From: Patiria miniata
Lineage: Eukaryota; Echinodermata; Asteroidea; Valvatida; Asterinidae
Assembly (NCBI RefSeq): GCF_015706575.1
Contig: NW_024037076.1
Location: forward strand, 6,482,777-6,546,776
DNA length: 64,000 nt
Direction of reading: 5' to 3'
The notes under the pieces were generated by a model, which worked only from the letters and a program-made list of their open reading frames with translations, had not been told where the DNA came from and did not search any database. Below, in pieces: positions 1-13,200 of the stretch (position 1 is the stretch's first letter; every line of letters starts with the position of its first letter). Made by a program: the position numbers and the translations under genes.

Positions 1-366
1 CAAATTCAGTCTTGGGAATTTTGGCAGTGTCACCCGGGAAATTACAAGCAAGGATTATGCACGTGCATTAGCCTGAATACAGTGTGTAGTTTCTGGTTAG
101 CACTGCCAAAGTTCTCTAGACCCGATTTGATTCAGGGAGCGGCTGCATTAGGGGAATAAAAACCAAATGCAGTCTTGGACCAAGACTACCACCAATAATG
201 ACCAGAGCAATAAATCAAGAGTGAGAGGGAAATTTGTCAAGTGATTGTTTAGAATTAATATATTGAGGGCATATCAGGTGAAGGATTTCTCCATATGTTA
301 TTAACATGCAGTTGAGTTGGCCCAGCTTCATCAGTTATTGACTTCTCACTACCATGTGTTGTACAC

Positions 367-825
367 AGGGTTCCCACAGTCCTGAAACAATCCTGGAACA
401 TCCTGGAATGTTATAGCTATCATGGAAAGTCATGGAATTTTGTTGTTTTTACAAGATTTCATGGAAAGTGTATATTCCAAGAAACAAATTTATGGAAAAA
501 GTCATGGAACCCTGCACAACCCATACGTGATGATGTTGAATTTTCCTATAGCAGTCTTCCAGTTTGCAATCCAGTTTACTGCACTTCTTCTTTATGCATG
601 TATGCTCTAATACTTGTTGCATGTTCAATGTACAATTGTCATGCTTTCTTGGTGCTCAGTGGTCTTGTGACAAACTGGAAAGTGCAAAAGGCTCCTAAGA
701 TGCAAAACAGCATAGGAATTAGTCATGGATAGCCCTAATTTTGTCATGGAAAAGTCATGGAAAAGTCATGGAAAAGTCATGGAAAAGTCATGGAATTCCC
801 ATTTTAAGATTTCTGTGGGAACCCT
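367..825. mobile_element. Non-autonomous element with TIR AGGGTTCCCACAG and internal ATGGAAAAGTC repeats
   Basis: Perfect 13-bp terminal inverted repeats AGGGTTCCCACAG (367-379) and CTGTGGGAACCCT (813-825). The interior is rich in tandem GTCATGGAAAA units, for example 748-795. No obvious target-site duplication and no coding capacity. It lies just downstream of the lipocalin gene stop codon. Confidence 0.7.
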
Positions 826-973
826 ATGTTCAGTTTCTCGTTGCCTCGCAAGCAATATCACAGATTTTTCATATACATTTCATGTGGCACAGCAAAATTC
901 AGTAATATCAACATGCAATTTTGTTGGGTTACTTCACACACTGATATGGTCTGCCTTTCCTCTGCTCCCCACC

Positions 974-1200
974 CTAGGGGGCACATATTGGCATCCCCTG
1001 TGTCACACTATCAGCTAGCTGTTCCCCTGTCAGTGTGTCCACACACCAGCAGAGTTCACTCTCTATGTAGCACTGCACTGGCTGGTACCGTCCATGCTCA
1101 TCACAGACTGGTATGTAGATGTGACCGGAGCCTTCATCAATGTCCAGAGTGGATTCCGCTTCTACACGGCGGGCCAGACAATCGAAGGTCAGCTTGGGAT
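974..1200 (-). other. Thyroglobulin type-1 domain B and stop codon (last exon)
   Basis: One 227-bp exon encodes a second thyroglobulin type-1 domain: FDCLARR, IPVCDEHGRYQPVQC, CWCVD, and a last Cys three residues from the C-terminus (MPICAP). Unlike domain A it is not split by an intron. Translation ends at TAG (974-976). Confidence 0.88.
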
Positions 1201-4200
1201 CTGCAGATGGTGAGAAAAACATTGATTTTATTTATTTGAATTGGGAGGATTTTGTTAAACTTTCCAAATACACCGTCCTCCAGTGCTTCAAAATGGTGGT
1301 GTTTGGCAGCTTGTAACTTTGGTATGTTAACTCTCCACTTGTAAAAAGCTGATAATCTCGGTTCAAAATGACACAGTGACTCGCTTGAGACAAAGAGCTG
1401 ACACATTGGATGGAGCATCATAATTAATTTTCTTATTCCGTCTTAGTAAGACAATTGATACTGTACTCGGAGACATTATACGGCAGTAGATTGAAAAAAA
1501 TGCTGGCATTTTACAAATTCTCATTTTATATGTCAAATTTCAAAGGAATTAAGTTACTTGGATATGAAGAGTTTAACTTTTAAGAATAAAAACAATACAG
1601 CAGCTGTCTCTAAACTTCATTTTTTGCTTTTAGTAATCTTAAATTGTGTTTAACTATATAACAGCCGTTGAAACTGACTATTGGCAGCCAGGAGAGAGCT
1701 TTTAAAGGTAACAAAATGGTGTTTATTGCATTTTGGAAATAACCTTGTCATGAATGGCACAAGAACTTGCACAAGTAATTATAATAAGTAGTATTTGGTT
1801 AAAAATACATTTAAGGTTATATTTTCAAAGATAAAGGCAGTATATAGGCTTGTAAATTATGACTTTGAAGTTTCACTACACATCATACAAGTTTATTTGC
1901 CAAATACAATTCTTTCATTGGTCAAAGTTTCAGTGCACGTCGGGGAAGTAAAAGCAATTATTCTGCACTTGCTACGCTCATATTGTTGTTCACCTGGCCA
2001 AAAGTACAGAGGAAGTCCTGGCCAAAAGTACAGAGCAAGTACCCCAAAATTAGCTCCTAGACTTTCATTCATGCAACAGTAGCAATTGCAAATAAGTTGC
2101 TGGTAATGCCATAATAAAAACTTAATGATGAAGGACTTATTACAATATACATTTTATGGGAGGGGTTTTCTACAGACTTTTGTTGGCTTTTTTATATTGA
2201 TGCTAAATAATTATGTATGAAGTATAATGAAAGTTATACAATATGTTTTTGGGATGTTGAGCACAACTACTGACAAAATCCAGCTGACACCTAGGGACTT
2301 CAATTTTTTTCTCAATTTCCCCCAAACCATGTTGAATTTTTACAAGTTCAATGAATGTAGATACATACCCATTTGACTAGGAGTTGGGATCTGACTGCAG
2401 TCAGGCTTTGTGCCATCAGAGACCCGCGAGCCTTTCAGCTCATGACCGCTAGTCTGGTCCACACACCAACAGTCCTCTCCATGGCATTGAATCTGTAGTG
2501 GCAGTAATACAGCATGTGATGTGATGGCAGTGTTTATGTCGGTGAAGGGCAAAACTAAGTTGTAACTAATCTTAATCTCCTTAAGATAATCAATTATGTA
2601 GTCAAAGACTTAACGATCTCAGAGCACTGCACCAAATGAACATATTTAGTTCATTTCCTCTTGTTAAACAACGTCAATATATTCTGGGACTGTGATAAGT
2701 TACTATTAATGCGTTTATTTTAACACAATAACAAAGATACAAATGTAGTCACAGAACTGAACTATGTGTTAAAAAGATGCAAAATCAATTAAGACAATCA
2801 ACTTGTCGGTATATTTTCATTTAAAAGCCCCTAGAGATTTTGGATTCAAAATCGAGAGGGCGATAAAAGAAATAATGATTTTTTTTTAATCAACTGCTTC
2901 AAATCATGGGAAGAACATTCAAGTCACATTGTGCTCTTTGTCAACATTTCAGTGGTCGCATTGTGATATCTATTGTTTGAATCATGTCTCCGGATTTCCC
3001 CTTTCTTTTCGTTTCCATTATTATCCAACATTCAAATTATTGCATTACACAATGTTTTTGCAGAGTAAATAAGCTAATTATGTGTAATATTGCTGCTTTA
3101 ATCAGTCCATAATATCAATTTTGCTCCACTCACCGGAGTAAAGCTACCATCCTGTGCACAATCCAAAATTGGCAGGCCTAGTTTGGTGGCACTCTTAGCT
3201 TGATGCAGACACGATACAAGCTTGGTCTGTTGTGCTGCCTCACGCAGCATGTGATCTTCTGATGTCGTGGTTGGGCTGGATTCTGTATGCATGTAAGGAG
3301 AAAAAGAAAGATCTAAAATATTTTGAGTCAACATTTTTGTATTCCTGTAAGCATATTTCAACAGAACAAATGAACAATACTTGTGTGTCTTATGTGGAAA
3401 AACAATATTTGTGTGTCTTATGTGGAGAACAATGTTGTATATGCGCTGCCGAGATCACACGTTGCCTGGGGTAATATGTCCAAACACACGTGGCCTTAAG
3501 TAGCGAACAATAGGCACGGTGCCCGATTTTCATCAATATTTCATCTGTCACTCCTGCATTCTTCATGTTCTGAGCGATGATTACAGTCAACTACAAAGCA
3601 CTGGACCATTTTTTAGTCTTATTCTCAATTTCCGAGAAATTCCAACATGAAAATGTTTATGCGGAGATGACCCCGCGTGACGTCACACTTCTATGGCGTA
3701 TTAGGCCTGAACATCATGGAACTGTCCAGTGGGTTTAGCTTTAAGTTCAAAGCAATGTGATTTCAAATTTCAAAAGCCAATTAGGTAACACACCTCCCCC
3801 CCCCCCCCCCCCCCACGCCCCGAAAAAAAAATTACAGTGCGAAATTTCATTTGGAGTGATTTTTACATTGCCACTTCCTATGATGTATCCTACTTGGGGA
3901 AGTATTCTGTCAATGACTTGTTATCATTAAATGTCCTCTGACCAAAAACATTGGGTAGCTGCCAAGATTGGCCCAGAAATCTCAGCTTGCAGATTCATAA
4001 CCTGCTTCTTTGTTCATATTGTGAAGTTCTTAAAATATTTCTTGACCCAACTATACACAGACAGTATAAGCTAATTTGATTGCTAGCATCTAAAATTGTT
4101 GTAGTCCAGGCTTTTCCTCTTGTGAATCATTAGAATACATTCTACTGCTCGAGATTCTGTCAAGTTGTTGGTTTTGTGAAGTGTTTCAAAAAGGTCGCAT

Positions 4201-7200
4201 GACCCCTTGACCTGGACCACATGCATTGCAGTATGCACCATGCGAATTGTCTACAACTGAGCAATATGAAATGCTTGTACAGTAATAACTAGTCCTTGAG
4301 TTCACCACATGCACCATCGAAATTGCCAAAACCTGGATAACAATTAAATGTAAAATGGCAGAATTGTTTAGCAACTCTTCATCGAGCCTTTGGCTTAGGC
4401 CGTTATCAGCGGCCAGGCCCATAGCTGGTTATAAACCCCAAGTTTATAACTGCTCCATCATACTATTTCCCCTTATTTAACTAAACAAATTATGCTTTTA
4501 AATCTCTCTTCAAATTATTCCTTGAAATCTTTCTTACCCTGTTGTTCCTGTGGTTCCTCTGCACACTGGCAAATGTCACAGTTGTTTTCATCTTTTTTGA
4601 AGCCGTACTCACAGTATATCTTGCAGATGATCTTTTCATCACACCCAACTGTCACCCAAAAAAAGAAAAAAGAAAAAACAATGTGTTTAAAAATAACGAT
4701 TATAAAAAACAACAAGTGTTCCTTGTTTTTATTCGTTTCAAATTTCTTGTTCTTTTCTCATAATGAATCAACTTTTAACAGCTATACTTCAGAAAAGACA
4801 ACAGATACAGCCATTCACGCTGAACAAGTTCAGTTCACAGAGACTGATTCCTGTGCTGCTGAATGTTTGTGCTTATGGTATCTCAACAATGGTGATGTGT
4901 GTTAAAAAAAAATTGGAAAAGTAAAAAAGATAGTCATGGGTGTCTACAGATTCCCAAGTGAGAGAACTTACAACATTTACCCCCCCCCCCACCACCATCC
5001 TGAAGTGATTGGCTACCATCTATGCTGCAATTACATAGTTACTTCAATGCCTAATGTTATTAGATGTGTTAGTAGAGGCAAAAGGAGTGAAGTCCTACCT
5101 TTCTTGACTTTGAGTGGTTCATGAGCAGTGAGAGCTAGAGGCATGGGTGGTAGTCTGACCACTTCAGAGACTGGCCTCATCTCAATGTCTTGACCTGCAA
5201 CCGGTGGCCTCATACCTGAACAAACAAGGCATTATGTTTCTTGTGAGGAACAAATGCCTTACAAACGCATCACAAACACACCTATTAACCTTTCTCTCTA
5301 AGGGCTGCAGATGTGAGCAAGTTTGATCAAGACCTTTATCGACCACGTGCCAGTGATGAGTCTCATAGCTAACCGAGGCCAGCCTATACCAATGTTGGTC
5401 CCAGTGAGCCACAAGCAAGAGATTTCATTGTGACATTTGACCATAGTTTGACCATAGCTTTATATACTGTTGAGGTTTGATTTGCTGAACTGAACTCACG
5501 TGGACATCCTCGGTAATTTGGTCCTCTGGCTGGCCTGTTGTTGAGCAGGCAGCACCCATACTTTGCTGTGGCTGGATCGCATCCTGTGGTCACAGCAGCC
5601 CTGCCCTTAATAGCTGGAAAACAAGAGATAATGTCTAGATGGAATGAAAATCCACTTTGCTTTACTTATTATTCTGTATATGGTTTCAGGTTGCCAATGG
5701 TTACTGCAACAAGCAGAAAGATGAACAGTTACTTACAATGTAGTGGGTCTCTAGAATCATACTAAATATGTTCTGGAGCCTTCATTTCCCTGTTCCCACA
5801 TAGTTTGGTTAAGTCTTTCAGATGATCCTGCCTTTTCTTGGCATTATCTACTGAAAAAAATTTAAAATATGAAAATTTGTGAGAGATCTTACCAGCATGT
5901 GTTTCATTTCTTTCGCCTAGTTCTGTAGTGTAGCATACCTCTGCAAGTTGGAAGAGAAATAGGCTAGCGAAGTATGACACTTGTTGTGGTCATTTAAAAA
6001 CCTTATTAGTTAACCATGGTTGCTGCTTCAAAATGCATAACTGCAAGACCAAATGTTCCAAGGATATTAGACAGCAGGAAAGACAGTGTCTGTTGGAGCA
6101 GTGATGAGTAGTGTATGTGGTCAACATTACCAAAGTACACTTATCACCTTAAGGCTTGATACTTGCTACTATTTCTCATTGTACAATTTGGGGAAAGTAG
6201 TGTTAAAGTACTGTTCCTGAAGCACTGACTGATTTTGACCACCAATTTCAGCCAACGGTATTTTGCGTACAACACCCCCAAAGTAATCCTTCATTATTCT
6301 ATTTTCAAATACACCATAAAAGGGAAACTGATAAGTGCATTACACTCATTTTCAAAAGTTGACCAAAGACATTGACTGGAGTGGCATTTGAACCTGTGAC
6401 CTCCGGATTGCGTTCTGGTGCTCTACCAACTGAGCTACCGGCAAACATGGGGCTGGATAGCTTAGTTGGTAGAGCACCGGAACGGCAATCCGGAAGTCAC
6501 AGGTTTAAACCCTGCTCCAGTCAATTTCTTTATTGAATTTTTAAAAGTTAATTTTGTAATCCCTCTTCGTACACATTTTACAGTTTTTGCCCTAAACAGT
6601 AGTCAGTGTTTTAGGTTTGCACTCTGAACTCCCCCGAGAGAATATCATATTCCTGGAACTCCATGTGTAGCAGACAAGAGTAGAGAGAAGGTTTAAGTTT
6701 AGTACCGGTACTTCTTGGACAGGTTGACCCTGAGTAGGTTTTTGCATTGTTCAACACCTACCTTGATTGTCTGTGACCAGTACCGGGTCAAGGCACACCC
6801 CTCTGATAGCCTGGTCCACCTTCCTCTCTACCCTGTGGGGTAGGGACGGTGTGCGACTCAGTACCCACAGTGCCTCTCTCTGTTTGTCACAGGTGCTGTC
6901 CTCATACGTGCGGTGGCAGGAGTATGTCACAGCATAACTTGTGTAGTCAGTCGACAGAATCCAGTATTCCACTGCAACCCAAAAAAAAACAAGCCTAGCT
7001 CTCAATGCTGGAAATGCCTCTCCCACCCATGTTTTGTAAAAGGAAAAACGTCAACCACAAACATGCACAATTTAAAATCAATTTTCATGGGACGGATTCA
7101 TTTTGCTGAAAGTAGTGAAACTGGAATAAATTCACAGCCGGCAAAAAAAAAAACACTTCGATAAAAGGCGCAAAAAAGCCAGTATTAAATCTGTCAATTG

Positions 7201-10200
7201 ATCAACAGACACCATTGGCTGTTGGTGAAGATTTGATCTCAACTGCACTGATTTGCTCAATTCAGTTGTTTTGTTAAATTACATGAAAATCACTTTCCCT
7301 GTGTACATTAAAAAAAGGGATGTAAAATGAAATCGTCTTTAACACTGCTACAAACCTAAGATAGAGTACAGTCATATGACTCATCTAGTGGGTGGCTGGG
7401 GGAGGCTTGAGAGAAGGAAATCTGTGGGGGTAGGTGAGGGGCAAGAGGGAGGGGAATAAGTCATGGTCATCGGAGGCCCTGGGTCCAACAAATGTGGGAG
7501 CTAGCCCCCACATTCCGGGTGCTGCCTAAACCACTCACAATTCTGGGAAATCCTGGCTGCCTAAATTCAAATTTATGTCAGTGATGTGAATGTCACATAT
7601 TTTGTACTGGTCGATAAACATGTGCATTATAAGACTGCCACAACTATTTTCCTTAAAAATCAGAGAAGCTATTTGTTACGACTACTCATAAGTTACTTTT
7701 TTGAATAAAGTTGTTAGCTGGCTTGCACTCACAAGGCACATTGAAATACACATGGTATCACAAACACGTACATGTACTGCAGCTCTTGTTCCCTAAATGT
7801 GGGGACTACACACGTGTTGTGTCATGGTAATATGAGGACCGGAGATGCTATGGGGACAGCAGAAAGTCCCCTTAACTCCATCCCAATTTCATTTACAATA
7901 AACACTTCCCCATAACCCTAACGCTGTGGCGGCCCGCCCCTAGCATTATCCCTGAACTAGACTATACACAAGGCCAGATTGGCTTATTTAGTAAAACAAC
8001 AGTCACAGCTGTTGATATGTATGAAGACATGTCAGTGACTTAAATTGACTCAAGCAAGATGTGATTTGATTCAAGCACATTCATTGTGACTCAATTTGAT
8101 GTGACTCACTGCCTTAGACTGCCAAAATTCAGTGACTCATTACAATACTGTTATGTGAACCCAGGGTAGCAGGGGTAGAGCCCCCAATAAGTTAAAGCCT
8201 CAATCAGCAAATGAACCCCCAGAATTGGCAAAATCATCGTTTTATTGGTAAACTTATGTCAGCAAATATGCCATAACAAAGAGTGCCACCTATTGTCTGA
8301 TAGTGTCCAAGATAGTCAGTTTTCAATATAGTGCCTCCAACAGTCATGTAGTGTCCAGCCCCCACCCCCGCCTCTTTTTGGCATTTGTGAAAGCCAGCTG
8401 ACTGGAAACAATTCCTGGTTTCCTTCCAGTGTGAAGGGGCTGTCGGCAAACTTGTCACACCACGTCATTCAAGTCTCACTACACCCCCGTGTGAATCTTA
8501 ATGGCGCATGATGGTATTACACATGATGCACTCACCAGCTCCACTGACTCCGTATTTCTGTGGGATAGGGAAGCTAACGATGATCTTAGCTGGGTGCTCC
8601 GGGCCCAGCCAGCCAGACCCTGGCATATTCATGTTAGCACAACGCCCATCCCTATAGCACCATGAAACAAAAACAGAATTGGTTTAGTGATGTGCCACAT
8701 AGATTGCAGAATGCAAATGTAGGGATCCAGAAACATGTAGTTGTGTCACAAACATTCAAGATCTTTTGCTGATTGTAGTCATTAGATTGTATCTTCGAGG
8801 CACTGAAGCTTGTTTATATCTTTTAGAGTAAAATCTTCTAGAGTGAAGAGAAATTTGAAATCCAGATAATGAACTTTTGAACTCACAACTTAATGTCTTT
8901 CATCAGTAGTGACATGTGAGCATCCTGGCCAGCTGGGCCACGGCTGAAGAGCAAGGAGCGCATGTCTGGCAGCTTGAGGGTGCTGTTGCGCATTCTGGTG
9001 TGGGCAACCTCATACCACTCACCCAGAAACTGAAGACAGGACAGACAGAAAGAGTTCCAAAACATTAAAACAACATTAAGTTCATTCAGAAATTCTACTC
9101 ATAATAAGGAAAGCTTATCATTATATTTAGAAGTGTATTACACATGTGTTCATATTTTTAGCTGTGTCGTTGGAGGATTTTATGTTATAGGTTCTAAATG
9201 TTTTTGTGTGTGTAAAGACGTACCTTTTCTATTATGAAATCCTTCTGCAGCTGAAAGTTAGCTATTGCACATGGGTTTAGTGTGCTGGCACCTATGGACC
9301 AATCAAAGCAATATTAATCCCCACTCAACTCATAAGCAACAAATTGATCATAGATAATTCATTCAGACACACTTCATAGTTTGCAACCTCTAACACGTTT
9401 TTATAATGGCCCGTACCCAAGGGCGGATCCAGGGGGGGCCAAAGGGGGCCATGCCCCCCCCCAAAAAAAACGAAACCAATTTTTTTTTTTTTTATATGAC
9501 ACCGCAATAAAGGCAGGCAATGAGTACACCACCATCTTTTCCTCAAAAAAACATTGGTTAAAGTGGTCAGAAATTGCCTCAGATCGCACCACAGAACATC
9601 TAGAATCCACAAAATTTTCGGGGCCCTCAAGCGGGCCCCGAACCCCACGCCGAAATTTTTTGGACCCACTTTTTTGGGCGACCAAAAAAATTTTTGGCCC
9701 CCCCCCCCCAAAAAAAATGGGTTCTGGATCCGCCCTTGCCCGTACCCTAGATGATAGTTTAGAAAGCATAAAATTCTGAAAATTGTGAGACATTATTAGG
9801 GCAGTTGATTGAAGAATTTGGTAAGTGTCCATGATCCGAGCTCTTTTTAAGAACTGTTTAAATTTGACAATGAAGAGTGAGATTTCTTTGAGGTATAAAT
9901 GACATTAAGCCCTGTAAGGACCAAGTTGTACACTGATATTTTATTTTTGTTGTCTATATATATATATATATTTGGGGGGGGGGCTGAAAGCATTTGCAGT
10001 GGTGACAGAAGTTAAAGCAAACTACAGAAACTACTTTAAATAAGGAAACTATGTTCAGGTTGCTGGCAAAATCACAATTTGCATACCCTCAAATTCTATT
10101 AGAGCATTTTGTGGCCCATGAACTTGAGGGTTTGTTAAAAAAAAATGGAAGTCTGAACAGGACTGTGAGCTTGTATTTCTGTGAAATTTGCATGAAATTG

Positions 10201-13200
10201 GGCCCTAAAATTACTCTATTTTGCAATGGAGTGCAGGCATCATTTTTCAGAATGGCAATGGGCTTCAGGACTACTTTTAGGGGATGACCAAGTCATCAGA
10301 TTACCCCCAAAAAAGTTAACAGCATGAAAGATGACTAAATAAGCTTTAATTTGATGTGTGTCTCAATCACCTTGGAGAGTTGTGAGTATTTTTCCTGATA
10401 TTTGGAAATCCGGGTTTATTTATCACGGGGATCTATGGCAGTTTATTTACTGGTCTGCAACCTCGAAGAGCTCCACAACATTTCTTTTTGTCCAGGCTTA
10501 TTAAAATAATAAGCTGAGGGTCTTGTAGCTCAATAAATCCAATTAGTGCTCCTAGTTTTAAAAAAAATATACGGAAGTGTTACTGTGAAGCCCAGGATCT
10601 GTCCTCAAGCCGCAGGGCCTATCTGAACCCCTGACTCCGCACAGAATTTCTCCAGGGACATCAAAAACTAGAGATGATCTGACTTGATGAATCATCTTAC
10701 ACTTCCTGTGTAAGTGGGAGTCTTGGTCATCAAAATGTGTAGTATTCAAAGGTGAGGTTTTGGATGCATCATCATTCGAGATTAAAGTACAATGCCTGAT
10801 GCACTAAATGTAGAAAATATTGACTTGCAGTGTGATATTTACAGACTTGTGTTTGGTTGATTTTGCGTATCAGTGCAGAAGCATGCAGCCATCTTTACTT
10901 GCATGTAATGTCGCTTGTTGTGCCTTTTACGGGTACTTACCAAGAAAGGGTTGCTTAAAAGTCCTGAAGTAATCGTAATTGTTTCACTATAATATTTGTT
11001 ATTCTAATTGCTGTTCACTGTAAGTGGTGCCTCAGATATGCGGAGTGAGTTTGCTTTCAATGTTAAGAAGTATCTCTTGTATTTTGTTTTTGGAGGAAGT
11101 CTTAAAACAAAAGTTATTGAAAATAAATGTGTTAGAGTTAGTATCTGAACAAGGGTACCAAAAAAGAACAGTGCTTGTTGGGACTAGAGATGATAAGGTT
11201 GGTATTCATACAGAAAAAAAAAAGAAAACTTGGATAAAATTGGACCCAAAACTGGTGTTAGATTGCAAACTAGGATAGAGGGATCATTCTTTGAAAATAC
11301 AGATGAGCTTCTCAACTTTTTTTAGGGATGGTTATCTGCGGAGAGAAATGTTACTAAAAGGTCTTCATCCGCTTCGTTCACAAGTACCCCCTCACCGGCA
11401 AAGAGAGTACAGTCGGCGCACGGAGACCATATCCCCTCCCCAGCAGGTTTAACAGAAAACGAAAGATGGTAAATTTATCTTGATTTTATTTTGAAATGAG
11501 CACCTTGAATGGTTGCGATCACATTTCTTGATTTTTGGAAGTGGGGGTATTTATTCTTTACTGCAAGCCTACTCCTTGCCCGCGGGGCCGGGGTTAACTC
11601 ACCCCGCCTGCAATCTGTGTTGCCATCAGCCTGACATCCTGTGGAGGCGGCAGGGAGGTGGTTGGGGGCTTGAGTCAGCTCTACCTCACAATCTACAAAA
11701 CAATCACATCATAACCAGGGGTTTCTTGAAGTGTGTACACGTTACTTCCTCTCTTCCTCAAAAAATGACGGAGATGATTGAATGTCTTTCAGGCGATATT
11801 GTTCTCAATTTGAATCTGTCAATCAATTTAATACTCTTGAGATTCCATATGACTGGACACAAATCAATAGGGATTGAAGCAACATGATGGCAGCTTTTAG
11901 TTTTTCATGCCCTAGGCAGATTTTTTCATTAGTTTCTGCGAGTGCATTATCATGAGCCAAAGTACGATTTGTGTGCAGAATGCTGTGGCAATTAATACAC
12001 TGTACCATAATTTCGTCAGTAATTACTTACAATTCATATTTATTTTGACTTTGGCCTGTTTTATGATGGTGGACAAATTTTAATACCTAATGTTTTAGGT
12101 GGAAAACAATATTCATCACATTTTTTTATACATTTATCTTAAAGTTGCATACCTCTTGCCCTTCAAAATGTTTTTTCTTCTCCAAACGAATTTTTTATTT
12201 GCTTGTTTTGTTCTAACGACAAAAAAAACTTTATTCCGATTTTGGAGCAAAGGCTTTCATTTGCGCCCAAATGAACTCGCCCTGCGAGAGCCGAATTGTC
12301 TAGCAGCCAATAGATCAAAATTTGTGAAGAAATAATTCAATAACTAAACGTCGGTTGATTTTTTTTCATTCGATGTCTCGTTCAAAAGGGAATAATTTAT
12401 AGATGGCCATCAAGGAAAAATAGCATTTGGAAAAACCTGTAATTTTTCGGGGGGAAAGTCGAAAATAACATTGGGAATCATCTTTAATAATGTCGATTTG
12501 TTTTTTATTTGAAGTGGCCAATCGACCCCAGAAAGCCCGGTGGTTTGGTAAAGCTGTAACACGTCTGCAACAGTAAGCAGACGGTTTGGGGTTTCAGTCC
12601 CACCCAAGAAAACTTTGGATTTTTTTTCTCACAGGCTATGAGACAGCACTGCATACAGTGCATTTGAAAGTATTGTCAGTGAAGGCACAGTTCTATCAAA
12701 TATTTAACAGTTTCAGATATTCATTATCTGTTTTCTTTTACCCCGTGGTACATCATGCAGTCGATGTGGTCGTATGCACACCGATGACAGCAACTCCGGC
12801 ACCCTGGTCCGTATTTCCTCAGGTACACCAGCCAGGGACCTTCCCATCAGCCAAGCGTGCTCGCCCCGCTTTGTGCACGAGCCGTCAGAGCGCTGCTCCC
12901 CGCAGCTGTACACCAAAGCATAGCTGGTGTAGTCCGTACTCACAACCCAGTAATCCTCTGGCGAGAACACAGAAAAAAAACATTCGAATTTGATAATTCC
13001 TCTGTAGAGTGTTGGCATTGACCCAATGATGGTCAGGGCCTTGTGAAAAAAATACTCATTTCTAAACAACGGAACGTATTCGTCAATGTTGTAGTGTTGC
13101 ACGGGGAAGTATTTCGCTCTTAAATATCAAACAATAATAAATCTTGTATAATTAAGTCACTGGTTTGCTTTTATTTTTCCAAATCAACACTTTATTGCAC

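Noticed and set aside
5763..5850. Possible extra exon between lipocalin-gene exons 9 and 10
   Set aside because: It has an acceptor and an open frame but runs into TAG. Using the GTATGA donor shifts the phase so that the next exon cannot be read, whereas joining 5893 directly to 5613 keeps the frame.
6370..6527. Functional tRNA genes
   Set aside because: The anticodon-loop position 33 and other conserved bases are wrong, and no proper 7-bp acceptor stem was found.
9325..9832. Overlapping frames of 128-143 codons on both strands
   Set aside because: They are Gly/Pro/Lys-rich translations of homopolymers and the inverted ends of the hAT-type MITE.
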